A DNA stretch of 60,302 nucleotides, from positions 1-60,302 of the forward strand of contig FR898162.1 in assembly GCA_000437395.1 (NCBI GenBank). Reading direction: 5' to 3'. Under the pieces are notes generated by a model. It did no database searches and was not told the origin of the DNA. It saw only the letters and a list, made by a program, of their open reading frames with translations. Positions 44,828-54,545 of this stretch are shown one piece after another. Made by a program: the position numbers and the translations under genes. Positions within the stretch are counted from its first letter, which is position 1. Every line of letters begins with the position of its first letter. Origin of the DNA: Clostridium sp. CAG:288. Lineage in GTDB: Bacteria; Bacillota_I; Bacilli_A; RFN20; CAG-288.

Positions 44828-46852
44828 TTACATCTCCATATTTGCGCGAATAGAATTCTCGCTAGTTTCAAATAATGTATTTATCTTTGTCTCATTGAAG
44901 TAAATACCAAAGTCAGAAATAACAAATGATAATCCTTCGTTATTTGAACAATCAGATGTTACAAAGAAGCCTGACATTGTAGCATTTAAGTCTAATTGCA
45001 TGTCGCCAACTGTACACCAAGCTGGTACTGAGTATTGTGAAAAATCAATTCTAATATATCCTTCAAATCCGACTGGTATAACAATTGATGGCTTTGCAAC
45101 ACGGATAAATTCTTGATGAGTGTTAATGTCATAATACATTAACATTGCTCCTAATTGAACATTCCATCTTTCAGCAACATTCTTACCATTAACTTTTGAC
45201 ATTTCTTCAAATTCTAAGTTAATTGTAATTTCTTTACGAGATAAGTTCTTTAAATAACAAGTTACACCTTTAGCAACTTGATCGTTATTTTCACCACCAT
45301 CAGCCCAATTTGTCCAGTCTTCAGTATAGAACTTTGGGAAGACGTCAAATGAGCCATAAATATTATTGTTGGTGATAACTTCACCAATATCGACTTGTAT
45401 ACCTTTGTGTCCATCGTAAGTATCAACAAGTTTATTAGTTAATTTGGAACCGCCAGACCAAACTGGGAATTCACTATTTAATTCGGTATCGTTAGTAACG
45501 TGGCTAATTCTTTCAAGGTACTTAACATCGCCTTTTCTTTCAGCAACTAATTTTTGAGCTTCATAACGATTAAACTTGATATAATCTTCATTGCTGTTTT
45601 TGACATATGTAGATTCAAATCCAGCATCATCTAAATCGCTAGGTGAAACAAGAGCGTTAACTGAACTATTTTGTTTGATCAATTGAACATCTCCAAATGT
45701 CAAACTTGTAAAGGCATCATAGTTTTTAAATACAGAAGTTGAGAATGTGATTTGTCTAACATCTGTCGGATCAGCAACTGTACCTGTTTTAAAGATATTA
45801 AGTGGTAATATCATCCAGCCATCAAATCCAGCAGGAATTACAGCTGCACTATCCCATCCACGCCAAGCGTTAATGGAAAGAGTTCCATCTAATTCTTTAA
45901 AGAAAATATTCAAACCTGTCTCTTTATTAATATTAAAGCTGACACCTCTTCTATTCTTTAAGGCAATTGTTACTGGAGTAGCAATTGAAACTTGGTTTTT
46001 AACTCTGAAGGCAATAGAATCTGAATCAGTACCATAATTTCTAGTTTCTGGACACATAGCCCATTGAGCAATTATATCTGATTCAGCGCCATTAAACGAA
46101 ACTTGTAAACCACCATTGAGATTATCTGATAAGTTTACTTTAGCATAGTCGACTGATGTAGTTACTTCACCAGTACCAACACTCTTGTGTTCGATATTTA
46201 TATATTCACCGTTATAATCTTTTGAATAATAACTTGAATATGTTAAGTCGTTTAAAAGCTTTGGATCTAAGACTGCTGTTGCAGTACTGCCTTTAAGAAC
46301 TTCAACACCACCTAAAGAAAAGTTTGAAAACGAATCGTAGAAAGTATTTACTTCAAGATATAAAGCGTAGACACTAGCGTAATTCATAACTTTATCGCCA
46401 TTACCATAGCCATCTTTTATAGTTAAGCTATCATAAGGTAAATAAATATATCCATCGAAACTAGCTGGTAAAACTACAGCGTTATCACCACTACGATAAG
46501 TAGCACTTGTCTTTTCTCCTGTTGTGGAATAAAGGTAATATGTGCCACCATCCATAGCTGTTACTCTATCTGAATCAGATTCGTTCAAATAGATAAACAT
46601 CGGTGAGCCACCACCAGTTGTAATGTTGTTCTTAATTCTTAAAGCAACGCCATCGCCTGAAAAATCATTTGAGACATTTGGAGTTAGCTTTAAATCAGAA
46701 CGTGTATCGCTTGGTGCTGTCGTAAACGAAACAGTGACACCACCATCTAACGAAGTGTTAAATGGCAAATTATCAACGGTTTGAACAGCAACGTTTGATA
46801 CGAGTGATAAAAGTAATAATGAGATAGGAAGCGAAACAATTCTAGTTTTCAT
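44828..46852 (-). CDS. Secreted protein with three novel beta-rich modules
   Basis: 674 residues with a signal peptide (residues 1-23) and no lipobox, so it is released or held non-covalently. Three consecutive modules of about 190-220 residues. The first has GDGVALRIKNN, LNESDSDR, SFDGYIYLPYDSL and the ending VLDPKLL..L.Y..YY.KDYNGEYIN. The second has SIAFRVKNQ and GFDGWMILPL. The third is divergent (GFEGYIRIDF). The C terminus has no sorting signal. The same module is duplicated in the 824-residue lipoprotein. Unknown family; carbohydrate binding is a reasonable guess from context. Confidence 0.8.
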   Translation of the reverse strand: MKTRIVSLPISLLLLSLVSNVAVQTVDNLPFNTSLDGGVTVSFTTAPSDTRSDLKLTPNVSNDFSGDGVALRIKNNITTGGGSPMFIYLNESDSDRVTAMDGGTYYLYSTTGEKTSATYRSGDNAVVLPASFDGYIYLPYDSLTIKDGYGNGDKVMNYASVYALYLEVNTFYDSFSNFSLGGVEVLKGSTATAVLDPKLLNDLTYSSYYSKDYNGEYINIEHKSVGTGEVTTSVDYAKVNLSDNLNGGLQVSFNGAESDIIAQWAMCPETRNYGTDSDSIAFRVKNQVSIATPVTIALKNRRGVSFNINKETGLNIFFKELDGTLSINAWRGWDSAAVIPAGFDGWMILPLNIFKTGTVADPTDVRQITFSTSVFKNYDAFTSLTFGDVQLIKQNSSVNALVSPSDLDDAGFESTYVKNSNEDYIKFNRYEAQKLVAERKGDVKYLERISHVTNDTELNSEFPVWSGGSKLTNKLVDTYDGHKGIQVDIGEVITNNNIYGSFDVFPKFYTEDWTNWADGGENNDQVAKGVTCYLKNLSRKEITINLEFEEMSKVNGKNVAERWNVQLGAMLMYYDINTHQEFIRVAKPSIVIPVGFEGYIRIDFSQYSVPAWCTVGDMQLDLNATMSGFFVTSDCSNNEGLSFVISDFGIYFNETKINTLFETSENSIRANMEM

Positions 46853-46866
46853 TTTGTATCTCCTTT

Positions 46867-47784
46867 TTAAATTTTGAAAACTGTGCTTAAGAAAAATTTA
46901 AAGAAAGCATCGACATCAACTTCTTTAGCGTAATTGATAACTAAGCCTCTTTTATCGATAAGTGTTACAGCTCTTTCAGCTCCTTCTAAGCCGACAAAGA
47001 TATTTTCTTTTTCAAACTTGCAAACATCGATAAATAAAGTGGAAATCGCAAGTGGATCATGCATTACTGGAATGCTAAATTCATAGTGTTTGAACCACTT
47101 TTCCATCATTGTATAGATAAGTGAGAATCTTTCACCATCAACTTTTTTCAACTTTTCTCTGTTTTCTTTTTCAAGTTTAACTTTCATAGTTACATTTAAA
47201 CCGACAACATATAAGTTAATACCTGAAGAATAAACAATTCTAGCAGCTTCTGGATCGCAGAAAATATTCCATTCCTTGCAATTGACATTAGTAGGATCTC
47301 CACCCATAATTCTAATTTCTTTTATAAGTTTTGTTATTTCTGGATCTTTTCTAATAGCTAAAGCTATATTTGTTAATGGACCAATACCAACAACGACTAA
47401 TTCGTGTGGATATTTGTGAGCCATTTCGATAATGAAATCAACCGCGTGCTTTTCTTCGACAACGCCTTGATCCATCACTGGCAAATATTGAGGGAGTAAA
47501 TATTTACCAGTTTCATCAAGCTTTTCTTTTGCCTTAATCTCTGATGACAACAAATCGCTGACATTAGCAATTAAAGGCACATCACAACCAGCATATACTT
47601 TAATATTTTGATTGAACGTTTTAATTAAGTAACTAGCCATTTTGGCTCTTTTATAGGCGTTTCTAAATACTGTAGTAACACCGAGTAATTCGCAATTTGG
47701 TTCGTTTAACGCTATCGATAATGCAAAGGCGTCATCGATATCATCACCGATATCTGTATCGAGAATTATTTTTGTTTTATTCAT
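46867..47784 (-). CDS. Inosine-uridine-preferring nucleoside N-ribohydrolase family
   Basis: 305 residues from the ATG at 47784. GGAGAGGAG precedes it, and the upstream in-frame ATG lies before that site. Calcium-binding Asp cluster LDTDIGDDIDDAFAL, the GVTTVFRN segment and the His/Asp late motif (PVMHDPLA) are present. It cleaves ribonucleosides into base and ribose. It starts inside the end of the binding-protein gene (ATGAATAA), so translation is coupled. There is no signal peptide, so it acts on imported material. Confidence 0.9.
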   Translation of the reverse strand: MNKTKIILDTDIGDDIDDAFALSIALNEPNCELLGVTTVFRNAYKRAKMASYLIKTFNQNIKVYAGCDVPLIANVSDLLSSEIKAKEKLDETGKYLLPQYLPVMDQGVVEEKHAVDFIIEMAHKYPHELVVVGIGPLTNIALAIRKDPEITKLIKEIRIMGGDPTNVNCKEWNIFCDPEAARIVYSSGINLYVVGLNVTMKVKLEKENREKLKKVDGERFSLIYTMMEKWFKHYEFSIPVMHDPLAISTLFIDVCKFEKENIFVGLEGAERAVTLIDKRGLVINYAKEVDVDAFFKFFLSTVFKI

Positions 47785-49582
47785 GAGTTGCTCCTCTCCA
47801 ATAGGAGAAATCGCCATTAGGACCTGTTGAAGGAGATGTATAACCTTCTAAATGAGTTGGCCAGGCTTTTGTAATACCTAAAGCTTCTTTAGCTCTTTGA
47901 TAACCTACGTTATTAAATTCTTTGATTTGAGTTAAGTTATATCTGCTATCGATATATTTCATACCTGAATCATATTCTTTCATAGCAGCAGTATTATCTT
48001 TAGCTCTAATTATTCTAGGAAGATATTGAGCCCATCTTTGTATTGCTCTATTTTCGTTTGTTGTAATATCCATATAATTTGAATCACCAGCATCATCTTT
48101 TAAGAAGCTTGCTGTGTAATCATATGAATATGGTGACAAAGGTCTTTGTAAGTTATCGATATAAACATCAACTTCTTTTCTACCATTTAAAGGCTTAATC
48201 TTGTTGATATAAGCTAAGTTCATCATTAATGTCATTTGATATAAACCATATTTTGATGTGTCATCCTTAGCTGAGTCACTAAGATACTTATCTGTCCAAA
48301 CGATTTCTTTATGAGTATCATCAGCCCAATTCCATGTTTCACCTTCAACGCCGAAAGCGACTAATCTTTGACCTTCTTCAGAATATAAGAAATCGAGAAG
48401 TTTAATTACTTTGTCTGGACGTTTACACTTTGTTGGAATCATTGTAAACAAATAACCCATACCACGAATATCTTGTAAAATTGGATCATCGCCTTTAGAG
48501 TTTCTCAAAACTAATGGAACATATTTTACATTAGAGTTATAAGCTGAAATGAAGCCTTGAGAATAGTCTTGAGGAGTGACCATAGAAACAAAGACATTTC
48601 CTTGAGCAATCTTAGATTTAATTTGAGCGCTGTTAGCCGAGAAATTAGAATCGTCAATTAAACCTTTCTTATAACAATCATTTAAGAAATTTAATGTTTC
48701 CTTATAGTTTTCATGTTCAATGTTATAAATGTAATTTCCATTTTCATCTTCAAATGGTGTAGCGAAGTATTGAGATAACCACTTGACTGAATCGTTGCCT
48801 TCAGTATCGAAGACATCGAGTTGAACTGGAATTGATTTGCTATACTTTGACTTAATGTATTCACAACCAGCAATGAAAGAAGAAGGAGAGGTCATATCGC
48901 TACCAATAGCTTGGCAAGCTTCTTTGTACCAATCTTCTCTAACTAAGATTCCACCATTTGGTTGTAATTTTTCACTTGCATCACAATAGACATTAGAATA
49001 TGCGAAGTTTGGGAAACCATAAGTTTTATCGTTTCCTAATGAGAACCAGTTAAAGACATCTTCTTGTAATCTGTCTTTCATTGAAGGAGCCCATTTATCA
49101 ATTAAATCGTTCATTGGATAAATGTATCCTTGCATAGCAAGTTGAGTACATTGTTGATACCAGCTTTGAACTGAGATTAAATCTGGTAAGCTATTACCTG
49201 CAATCATGTTTGAAAGCATTGAGCCATCATCAGTAACAGGTGAAATAAAGTTAATTGTAATACCTGTCTTTTCTTTAATTACTTCAGATACTCTATCACT
49301 TCCATATGTCGACCATGTAAACGATGAATCGTTAACATACCAAGTGATTGTGAGAGGATCAGTATCTTTTGTCCAAGAGTCTTGACCATCGTTTTCTGTA
49401 GCTGGGTAATCAGGAAGTTTAACATCGACATAGTTGTCATTTCTATTTCCTGAAGTTGAAGTTTGACCACCGCCAGTATTACCTCCGGTGTTTGAAGAAG
49501 TGTTGTTACCTGTACTATTACATCCTGTAAGAATCAAAGCTGCAAGTGATAACGCTCCAATTTTTTTAAGACTAAATTTCAT
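47777..49582 (-). CDS. Extracellular solute-binding lipoprotein, LplA/YtcQ type
   Basis: 601 residues, lipobox LTGC (Cys21), Gly/Ser/Asn linker, then a large periplasmic-binding fold of the group 1 type (ITWYVNDSSFTWSTYGSDRV, GNSLPDLISVQSW). The large size matches LplA/YtcQ-class receptors that serve oligosaccharide ABC importers, not monosaccharide receptors. Transported substrate unknown. Directly precedes the nucleoside hydrolase and follows the two permease genes. Confidence 0.88.
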   Translation of the reverse strand: MKFSLKKIGALSLAALILTGCNSTGNNTSSNTGGNTGGGQTSTSGNRNDNYVDVKLPDYPATENDGQDSWTKDTDPLTITWYVNDSSFTWSTYGSDRVSEVIKEKTGITINFISPVTDDGSMLSNMIAGNSLPDLISVQSWYQQCTQLAMQGYIYPMNDLIDKWAPSMKDRLQEDVFNWFSLGNDKTYGFPNFAYSNVYCDASEKLQPNGGILVREDWYKEACQAIGSDMTSPSSFIAGCEYIKSKYSKSIPVQLDVFDTEGNDSVKWLSQYFATPFEDENGNYIYNIEHENYKETLNFLNDCYKKGLIDDSNFSANSAQIKSKIAQGNVFVSMVTPQDYSQGFISAYNSNVKYVPLVLRNSKGDDPILQDIRGMGYLFTMIPTKCKRPDKVIKLLDFLYSEEGQRLVAFGVEGETWNWADDTHKEIVWTDKYLSDSAKDDTSKYGLYQMTLMMNLAYINKIKPLNGRKEVDVYIDNLQRPLSPYSYDYTASFLKDDAGDSNYMDITTNENRAIQRWAQYLPRIIRAKDNTAAMKEYDSGMKYIDSRYNLTQIKEFNNVGYQRAKEALGITKAWPTHLEGYTSPSTGPNGDFSYWRGATHE

Positions 49583-49597
49583 AATTATAGTGCCTTT

Positions 49598-50509
49598 CTA
49601 TCCTTTTAAGGAGCCGATAACGACGCCTTTTGTCAACATCTTGAAGATTAAAGGATAAACTACCAAGATAGGAATAACTGAAATAATAATTGCGGCAAAC
49701 GAGACTGTTTCAGCTGAGATATTTCCAATCATTTCAGCTGGCATACCAGCGATAATTTTACCTGAAGATTCTTTGATAACCTTCATTAAGTAATATTGCA
49801 AAGTCCAAAGTTTGGTATTTGTCGTGTAAAGCATTGTGTCATAGAAAGAGTTCCAGTGACCAACAGCAATCCACAAACCAACAGTTGAAACTACCGGCAT
49901 TGATAACGGCATAATAATTGAACCAAATATCTTGAATTCACTAGCGCCATCCATGACAGCCGATTCTCTAATTTCTTCTGGAATTGATTTAAAGAAATTT
50001 GAGAAGACTAACATGTTATAAACTGAGAATAACGAAGGAATAATGTAAACCAAGAAGTTATTAAATAGTTTTAAAGAAACAATAACTAAATAGTAAGGGA
50101 CTGTACCACCTGAGAAGAACATTGTGAATATGAATATTTTGTAAAAAATATTTCTTCCTCTCAAGTTAGTTCTAGACATTGCATAACCTACAATAGCTGT
50201 ATATAGCAAAGATGTTATTGTACCTATAATTGTTCTAGCAAATGTAACACCATAGCTTCTCCACAATCTCGAGTCTTTTATAACTGTCAAATAGTTTTGG
50301 ATGGTTACATCGTGTGGCCAAAGATAAATACCACCTTTGATATAATCGCTATCAGTTGCAAATGAGCAAGCCAATACGTAAATCATCGGATATAAACATA
50401 TGACTGCAAACAAGAATAATAATGTGATGTTTAAGTAATCAAACCAAGTTTTTTTGGCAACTTTTCCGTCTGATCCTTTCATCTTCATATTGCTAAATTC
50501 ACGTTTCAT
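49598..50509 (-). CDS. ABC transporter permease, LplC/YtcP type
   Basis: 303 residues, six membrane segments. The coupling loop has ESAVMDGASEFKIFGSIIMP, the EAA motif. N-terminal cytoplasmic extension of about 25 residues. Pairs with the upstream permease, one base apart from it. Confidence 0.92.
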   Translation of the reverse strand: MKREFSNMKMKGSDGKVAKKTWFDYLNITLLFLFAVICLYPMIYVLACSFATDSDYIKGGIYLWPHDVTIQNYLTVIKDSRLWRSYGVTFARTIIGTITSLLYTAIVGYAMSRTNLRGRNIFYKIFIFTMFFSGGTVPYYLVIVSLKLFNNFLVYIIPSLFSVYNMLVFSNFFKSIPEEIRESAVMDGASEFKIFGSIIMPLSMPVVSTVGLWIAVGHWNSFYDTMLYTTNTKLWTLQYYLMKVIKESSGKIIAGMPAEMIGNISAETVSFAAIIISVIPILVVYPLIFKMLTKGVVIGSLKG

Positions 50510-50510
50510 A

Positions 50511-51464
50511 CTATATTACCCCGTTACCTGTTACTTTCTTACAAATCTTGTTGCCAACTACCAAGAGGATAATAGCAATTACTGATTTAAAGACACCTAC
50601 AGCGGTCGTATATGAATATTGTTGTTGAATAATACCATTTTTGTAAATGAATGTATCCAATACTTCAGATGCGTCTAAGTTGATTTGATTTTGGAACGTC
50701 CAGATATGATCAAATCCGTTATTTAGAATACCCGACAGCGATAAAATGAAGAACAATATGATTGTTGGAGCAATTGAAGGTAAAGTAATATGCATAATTC
50801 TATGCCATCTATTAGCTCCATCCATTCTAGCTGCTTCATATAATTGAGGATCAATACCTGCAATAGCAGCAATGTAAATAATTGCTCCCCAACCCAACCC
50901 TTTGATAATTGAAGTGATAATAATTGTTCCCCAGAAGTATTTAGCTTCACCAAAATTAATAGAATCTTTGGTTAGATGTAACGTTTTTAATACTGTATTA
51001 ATAACGCCAGTCGTATCTAATAAAACTAAGATAATTCCACCGAATACAACCCAAGAAAGGAAGTATGGGAAATATGTAATTGTTTGAATAAACTTTCTAA
51101 ATTTTTTCGATCTAATTTCGCTAAGCATAATAGCGAAGATAATTGGCGCTGGGAAGTTAATAAGCAATTGCAGCAAGTTCAATCCAATCGTATTAACCAT
51201 AACTTTTTTAAAGTCAGGATCAGTTAAGAAATTTCTAAAATTGTCAAATCCACACCACGGAGCATCTGCAATTGCTTTGGTAATTGATAAGTAACCATCA
51301 GCGTCTTTAAATGCTAAGACAATGCCAAACATTGGAGCATATGCAAAGACTGCAACAAATACAATTCCAAGCATAGCCATGAGAAACAATTGAATTTCAG
51401 AAGATTTCCATTTTTTACTTTTTCGAGTTGGAAATTTAGCGGCATCTAATTCTTTTTTCTTCAT
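50511..51464 (-). CDS. ABC transporter permease, LplB type
   Basis: 317 residues from the ATG at 51464 (AGGAGGCGTAAG upstream; the longer reading overlaps the lacI gene). Six membrane segments and EAA motif YEAARMDGANRWHRIMHITLP. Typical lysine-rich N terminus of LplB. Begins one base after the lacI stop (TAA-G-ATG). Confidence 0.92.
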   Translation of the reverse strand: MKKKELDAAKFPTRKSKKWKSSEIQLFLMAMLGIVFVAVFAYAPMFGIVLAFKDADGYLSITKAIADAPWCGFDNFRNFLTDPDFKKVMVNTIGLNLLQLLINFPAPIIFAIMLSEIRSKKFRKFIQTITYFPYFLSWVVFGGIILVLLDTTGVINTVLKTLHLTKDSINFGEAKYFWGTIIITSIIKGLGWGAIIYIAAIAGIDPQLYEAARMDGANRWHRIMHITLPSIAPTIILFFILSLSGILNNGFDHIWTFQNQINLDASEVLDTFIYKNGIIQQQYSYTTAVGVFKSVIAIILLVVGNKICKKVTGNGVI

Positions 51465-51465
51465 C

Positions 51466-52497
51466 TTACGCCTCCTTTCTACATACGCTTGTTCTTTCAA
51501 CTAAATAAGAAGGAACAACCTTGATAGTCAATTCGTTTGACCCTTTTTCAAGAATATTAATTATTAGGTCTCCTATCGCTGTAGCGATACCGTCCATATC
51601 TTGATGGATAGTTGTTAGTGGAACATCTAATAATTGTGAATAAATAAGATCATCGTAACCTATAAGTGATATATCTTTTGGAATGCTCTTTTTAGCTTCT
51701 TTAATAGCTTTAATAGCACCGTAAGCCATCAAATCATTACAAGCAAATATAGCCGTAATATTCTCTTCTTTAAGCAATTCCTTAGCTGCTTCATAACCCG
51801 AATTTACATCGAAGTTACCATATTGAACTAGCTTTCTATCATATGCTATATGATTATTCATTAAGCAATCGACATAGCCAGCAAATCTGTTTTGAGCTGA
51901 AGATGTTTCAAGTGGACCAGTGATGCATCCAATGCATCTATGTCCGTTATCGATTAAATATTGTGTTGCTATAACACCACCTTGATGGTCGTCACAAACA
52001 ACCTTATTTTTGATATCTCCATCAAGTTGTCTATCTACTACTACATATGGAATGTTTATTGTGCTAAGCAATTCGTTTATTCTTTTTAGATTACCATTTG
52101 TAAGAGTTTCAGTACTTGGACAATAAATTAAGAAATCTATCATTCTTGATGATAAAGTGCTTATAGAACTGTAGTCTTTTTCAAACTTGTCGTTTGAACT
52201 ACAAATAATAATGTTATATCCGTATGTACCAACAATTTTTTCAACCCTTTGAGCAATTTCAGCAAAGAAGTTATTTTCGATACTTGGCATTACATATCCT
52301 ATCATCTTTGTTTTCTTTGTTTTAAGTGAAGAAGCAATAGCGTTAGGTTGATAGCCTTTTTCCTTAGCAATTTGTTTAACTCTATCTATAGTTTCTTGTG
52401 GAATACTATTAGCCTTATTGTTAAATATTAGCGATACAGTAGTAATTGAAACGCCTGAAGCAAGAGCAATATCTTTTATGTTTGTTCTCTTTTTCAT
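51466..52497 (-). CDS. LacI-family local regulator of the glycan operon
   Basis: 343 residues: helix-turn-helix NIKDIALASGVSITTVSLIF, hinge GYQPNAIASSLK, then ligand-binding fold (GYVMPSIENNFFAEIAQRVE). It lies inside the operon, seven bases after the ATPase gene. The CG-centred palindrome TAAAACGTTTTA at 54446-54457, just after the operon promoter, is its likely operator. Confidence 0.9.
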   Translation of the reverse strand: MKKRTNIKDIALASGVSITTVSLIFNNKANSIPQETIDRVKQIAKEKGYQPNAIASSLKTKKTKMIGYVMPSIENNFFAEIAQRVEKIVGTYGYNIIICSSNDKFEKDYSSISTLSSRMIDFLIYCPSTETLTNGNLKRINELLSTINIPYVVVDRQLDGDIKNKVVCDDHQGGVIATQYLIDNGHRCIGCITGPLETSSAQNRFAGYVDCLMNNHIAYDRKLVQYGNFDVNSGYEAAKELLKEENITAIFACNDLMAYGAIKAIKEAKKSIPKDISLIGYDDLIYSQLLDVPLTTIHQDMDGIATAIGDLIINILEKGSNELTIKVVPSYLVERTSVCRKEA

Positions 52498-52504
52498 ACA
52501 GGAC

Positions 52505-54421
52505 CTACTTTAATGTAATATCGAAATGAGTATCTCTAGCGCTTAAATCTTCATAGTTAAGATTTAGCTTATATTCTTTCTTTTCGTCGAAGTCACATGG
52601 CAACTTGACTATTACTTTATTATTGAATTGAGCAACTTCATTGTCGACAATTTTGAAAATTCCGTATTTGTCATCGCCATAGTCTAAAGTTTTTTCATAC
52701 ACTATTGAAATTCCATTATCGCCTAACACATCAAGTTTTGGTGAAAAACTAAATTCAATATCGTGAAGTTCGAATTTCTTTACCAGTACCGCAAGTGTCT
52801 TTTCATACATTTGATATGGAACATCAATTAAGCCATCACCTATATGATATTTAAATCCTGTAACTTTTTTATTCTTTGTTTTGCCATTTTTATTTGTTAC
52901 TGGAACTACTTCTTTAATTCTAAATAACTTTCCTAATATTTTGTTTTCATTTGGTATTGGTGAAATAATTTCATTACCATCTTTACTAATTTTTAACAAA
53001 TGACAATCAATATCGAAGCTTACTTTTGTTCCTTCGCTAACAACTTCATCAGTTAAGGCAAAGATTAAATCGTTATTTACTCTAATGTGAATAAGTTTCT
53101 TATCGTCAATTTCTTCACATTTAACAACTTCACCTTTATATTGATTTCCTTTAACAATTGCTTTTGTTGGAATTGTGAATTCATATTGTTCTCCGATTTC
53201 TAATGCACTAGCAATAACTGGTGGCAATGAATATTCTTTACCAAACAAATTAATTGTTTCATTTTTATTTACCGATAATGTGTAATGTCTATATTCAGGA
53301 ATTCTTGGCAATAATGTTTCTTCAGTATCTTTATCAAAGAAATGTAATTTAGTTGGATCAACATAAATCAATCTTTCTTCATCAGCATTTATGATAGCTG
53401 TATTTTTAGCCTTAAAGATAATAGTGTCATCTGTTCCAACTATATTTGCATTAACTAATGTTTCAGATCCTAACTCTTCAATAACTTGCGTTTTAACATT
53501 TAAAGTTAGATTTGGATTTTCTTTAACTAAACTATCAACACAATACAAGTCTTCAGAACGGACACCTACAATTATTTCTCTTCCATCGAAATATTTGTAA
53601 TCCATCTTTTCTACTACTTCTCCAGGAATTTCTAAATTTGAATTTGAAATAGTTAATTTAAACTTTCCATCTTCAAATTTTATAGAACTTTTGAAGAAAT
53701 TCATTTGAGGAGTTCCAATAAAGCCAGCAACGAATTTGTTTAATGGATATGTGTATAAATTCTTAGGTGTATCGATTTGTTGGACGACACCTTTTTTCAT
53801 AACAACAATTCTTGTACCCATTGTCATAGCTTCTGTTTGGTCGTGAGTGACATAAATAAATGTTGTTTGAAGTTTATTGTGCAACTTAGAAATTTCAGTT
53901 CTCATTGTTGCTCTAAGCTTTGCATCGAGGTTTGATAATGGTTCATCTAACAAGAAAACTTTTGGATGTCTAACAATAGCTCTTCCTAATGCCACACGTT
54001 GTCTTTGACCACCTGACATTTCTTTAGGTTTCTTTTGCAAATATTCTTCAATATCTAAAATCTTTGCTGCTTCATGTACTCTTTGATCAATTTCAGCTTT
54101 TGGTAATTTAGCAATCTTTAAACCAAAAGCCATATTTTCATATACAGTCATATGTGGATACAAAGCATAGTTTTGGAAAACCATAGTTACTTTTCTATCT
54201 TTTGGTTCTAAGTCATTTACTAATTTGTCATCAATAAAAAGATCACCAGCAGTAATCTCTTCAAGGCCAGCAATCATTCTAAGTGTAGTAGATTTACCAC
54301 ATCCTGATGGTCCAACAAAAACAATAAATTCTTTATCTTTAATTTCCATATTAAAATCTGATACTGCTTTTGTACCATTTTCATATACCTTATATATGTG
54401 GTTGAGTTTTAATCCTGCCAT
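52505..54421 (-). CDS. MsmK/UgpC-type ABC ATPase with long C-terminal extension
   Basis: 638 residues; family members have about 370. Residues 1-240 are the nucleotide-binding domain (VGPSGCGKSTTLRMIAGLE, MSGGQRQRVALGRA, VFLLDEPLSNLDA, THDQTEAM). Residues 240-370 are the usual OB/TOBE regulatory domain. Residues 370-638 are extra; about 400-480 look like a further TOBE-type fold (IPTKAIVKGNQYKGEVV..E), and the rest is unassigned. It energises the LplB/LplC importer. First gene of the operon, which is unusual because MsmX-type ATPases are often encoded alone and shared. Confidence 0.88.
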   Translation of the reverse strand: MAGLKLNHIYKVYENGTKAVSDFNMEIKDKEFIVFVGPSGCGKSTTLRMIAGLEEITAGDLFIDDKLVNDLEPKDRKVTMVFQNYALYPHMTVYENMAFGLKIAKLPKAEIDQRVHEAAKILDIEEYLQKKPKEMSGGQRQRVALGRAIVRHPKVFLLDEPLSNLDAKLRATMRTEISKLHNKLQTTFIYVTHDQTEAMTMGTRIVVMKKGVVQQIDTPKNLYTYPLNKFVAGFIGTPQMNFFKSSIKFEDGKFKLTISNSNLEIPGEVVEKMDYKYFDGREIIVGVRSEDLYCVDSLVKENPNLTLNVKTQVIEELGSETLVNANIVGTDDTIIFKAKNTAIINADEERLIYVDPTKLHFFDKDTEETLLPRIPEYRHYTLSVNKNETINLFGKEYSLPPVIASALEIGEQYEFTIPTKAIVKGNQYKGEVVKCEEIDDKKLIHIRVNNDLIFALTDEVVSEGTKVSFDIDCHLLKISKDGNEIISPIPNENKILGKLFRIKEVVPVTNKNGKTKNKKVTGFKYHIGDGLIDVPYQMYEKTLAVLVKKFELHDIEFSFSPKLDVLGDNGISIVYEKTLDYGDDKYGIFKIVDNEVAQFNNKVIVKLPCDFDEKKEYKLNLNYEDLSARDTHFDITLK

Positions 54422-54445
54422 AGGCGTTCTCCTTTATCGTTTTAA

Positions 54446-54457
54446 TAAAACGTTTTA
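54446..54457. promoter_or_regulatory. LacI-type operator of the glycan operon
   Basis: TAAAACGTTTTA, a perfect 12-bp palindrome centred on CG, about 10-20 bases after the expected transcription start. Position and symmetry fit repression by the LacI protein of the operon. Confidence 0.65.
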
Positions 54458-54474
54458 CTAGTTTTATCAAATTC

Positions 54475-54503
54475 ATTATATTTGTTCTTGAAAGCGCTGT
54501 CAA
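54475..54503 (-). promoter_or_regulatory. Consensus promoter with perfect CcpA cre site
   Basis: Minus strand TTGACA (54498-54503), 17-bp spacer, TATAAT (54475-54480): both boxes are perfect. The 16-mer TTGACAGCGCTTTCAA (54488-54503) satisfies every position of the cre consensus WTGNNARCGNWWWCAW and covers the -35. It predicts strong catabolite repression of the 12-gene operon. Confidence 0.93.
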
Positions 54504-54545
54504 CATAAAAGTATTTCTTTACTTTTAGTAAAATATTTACAATTT

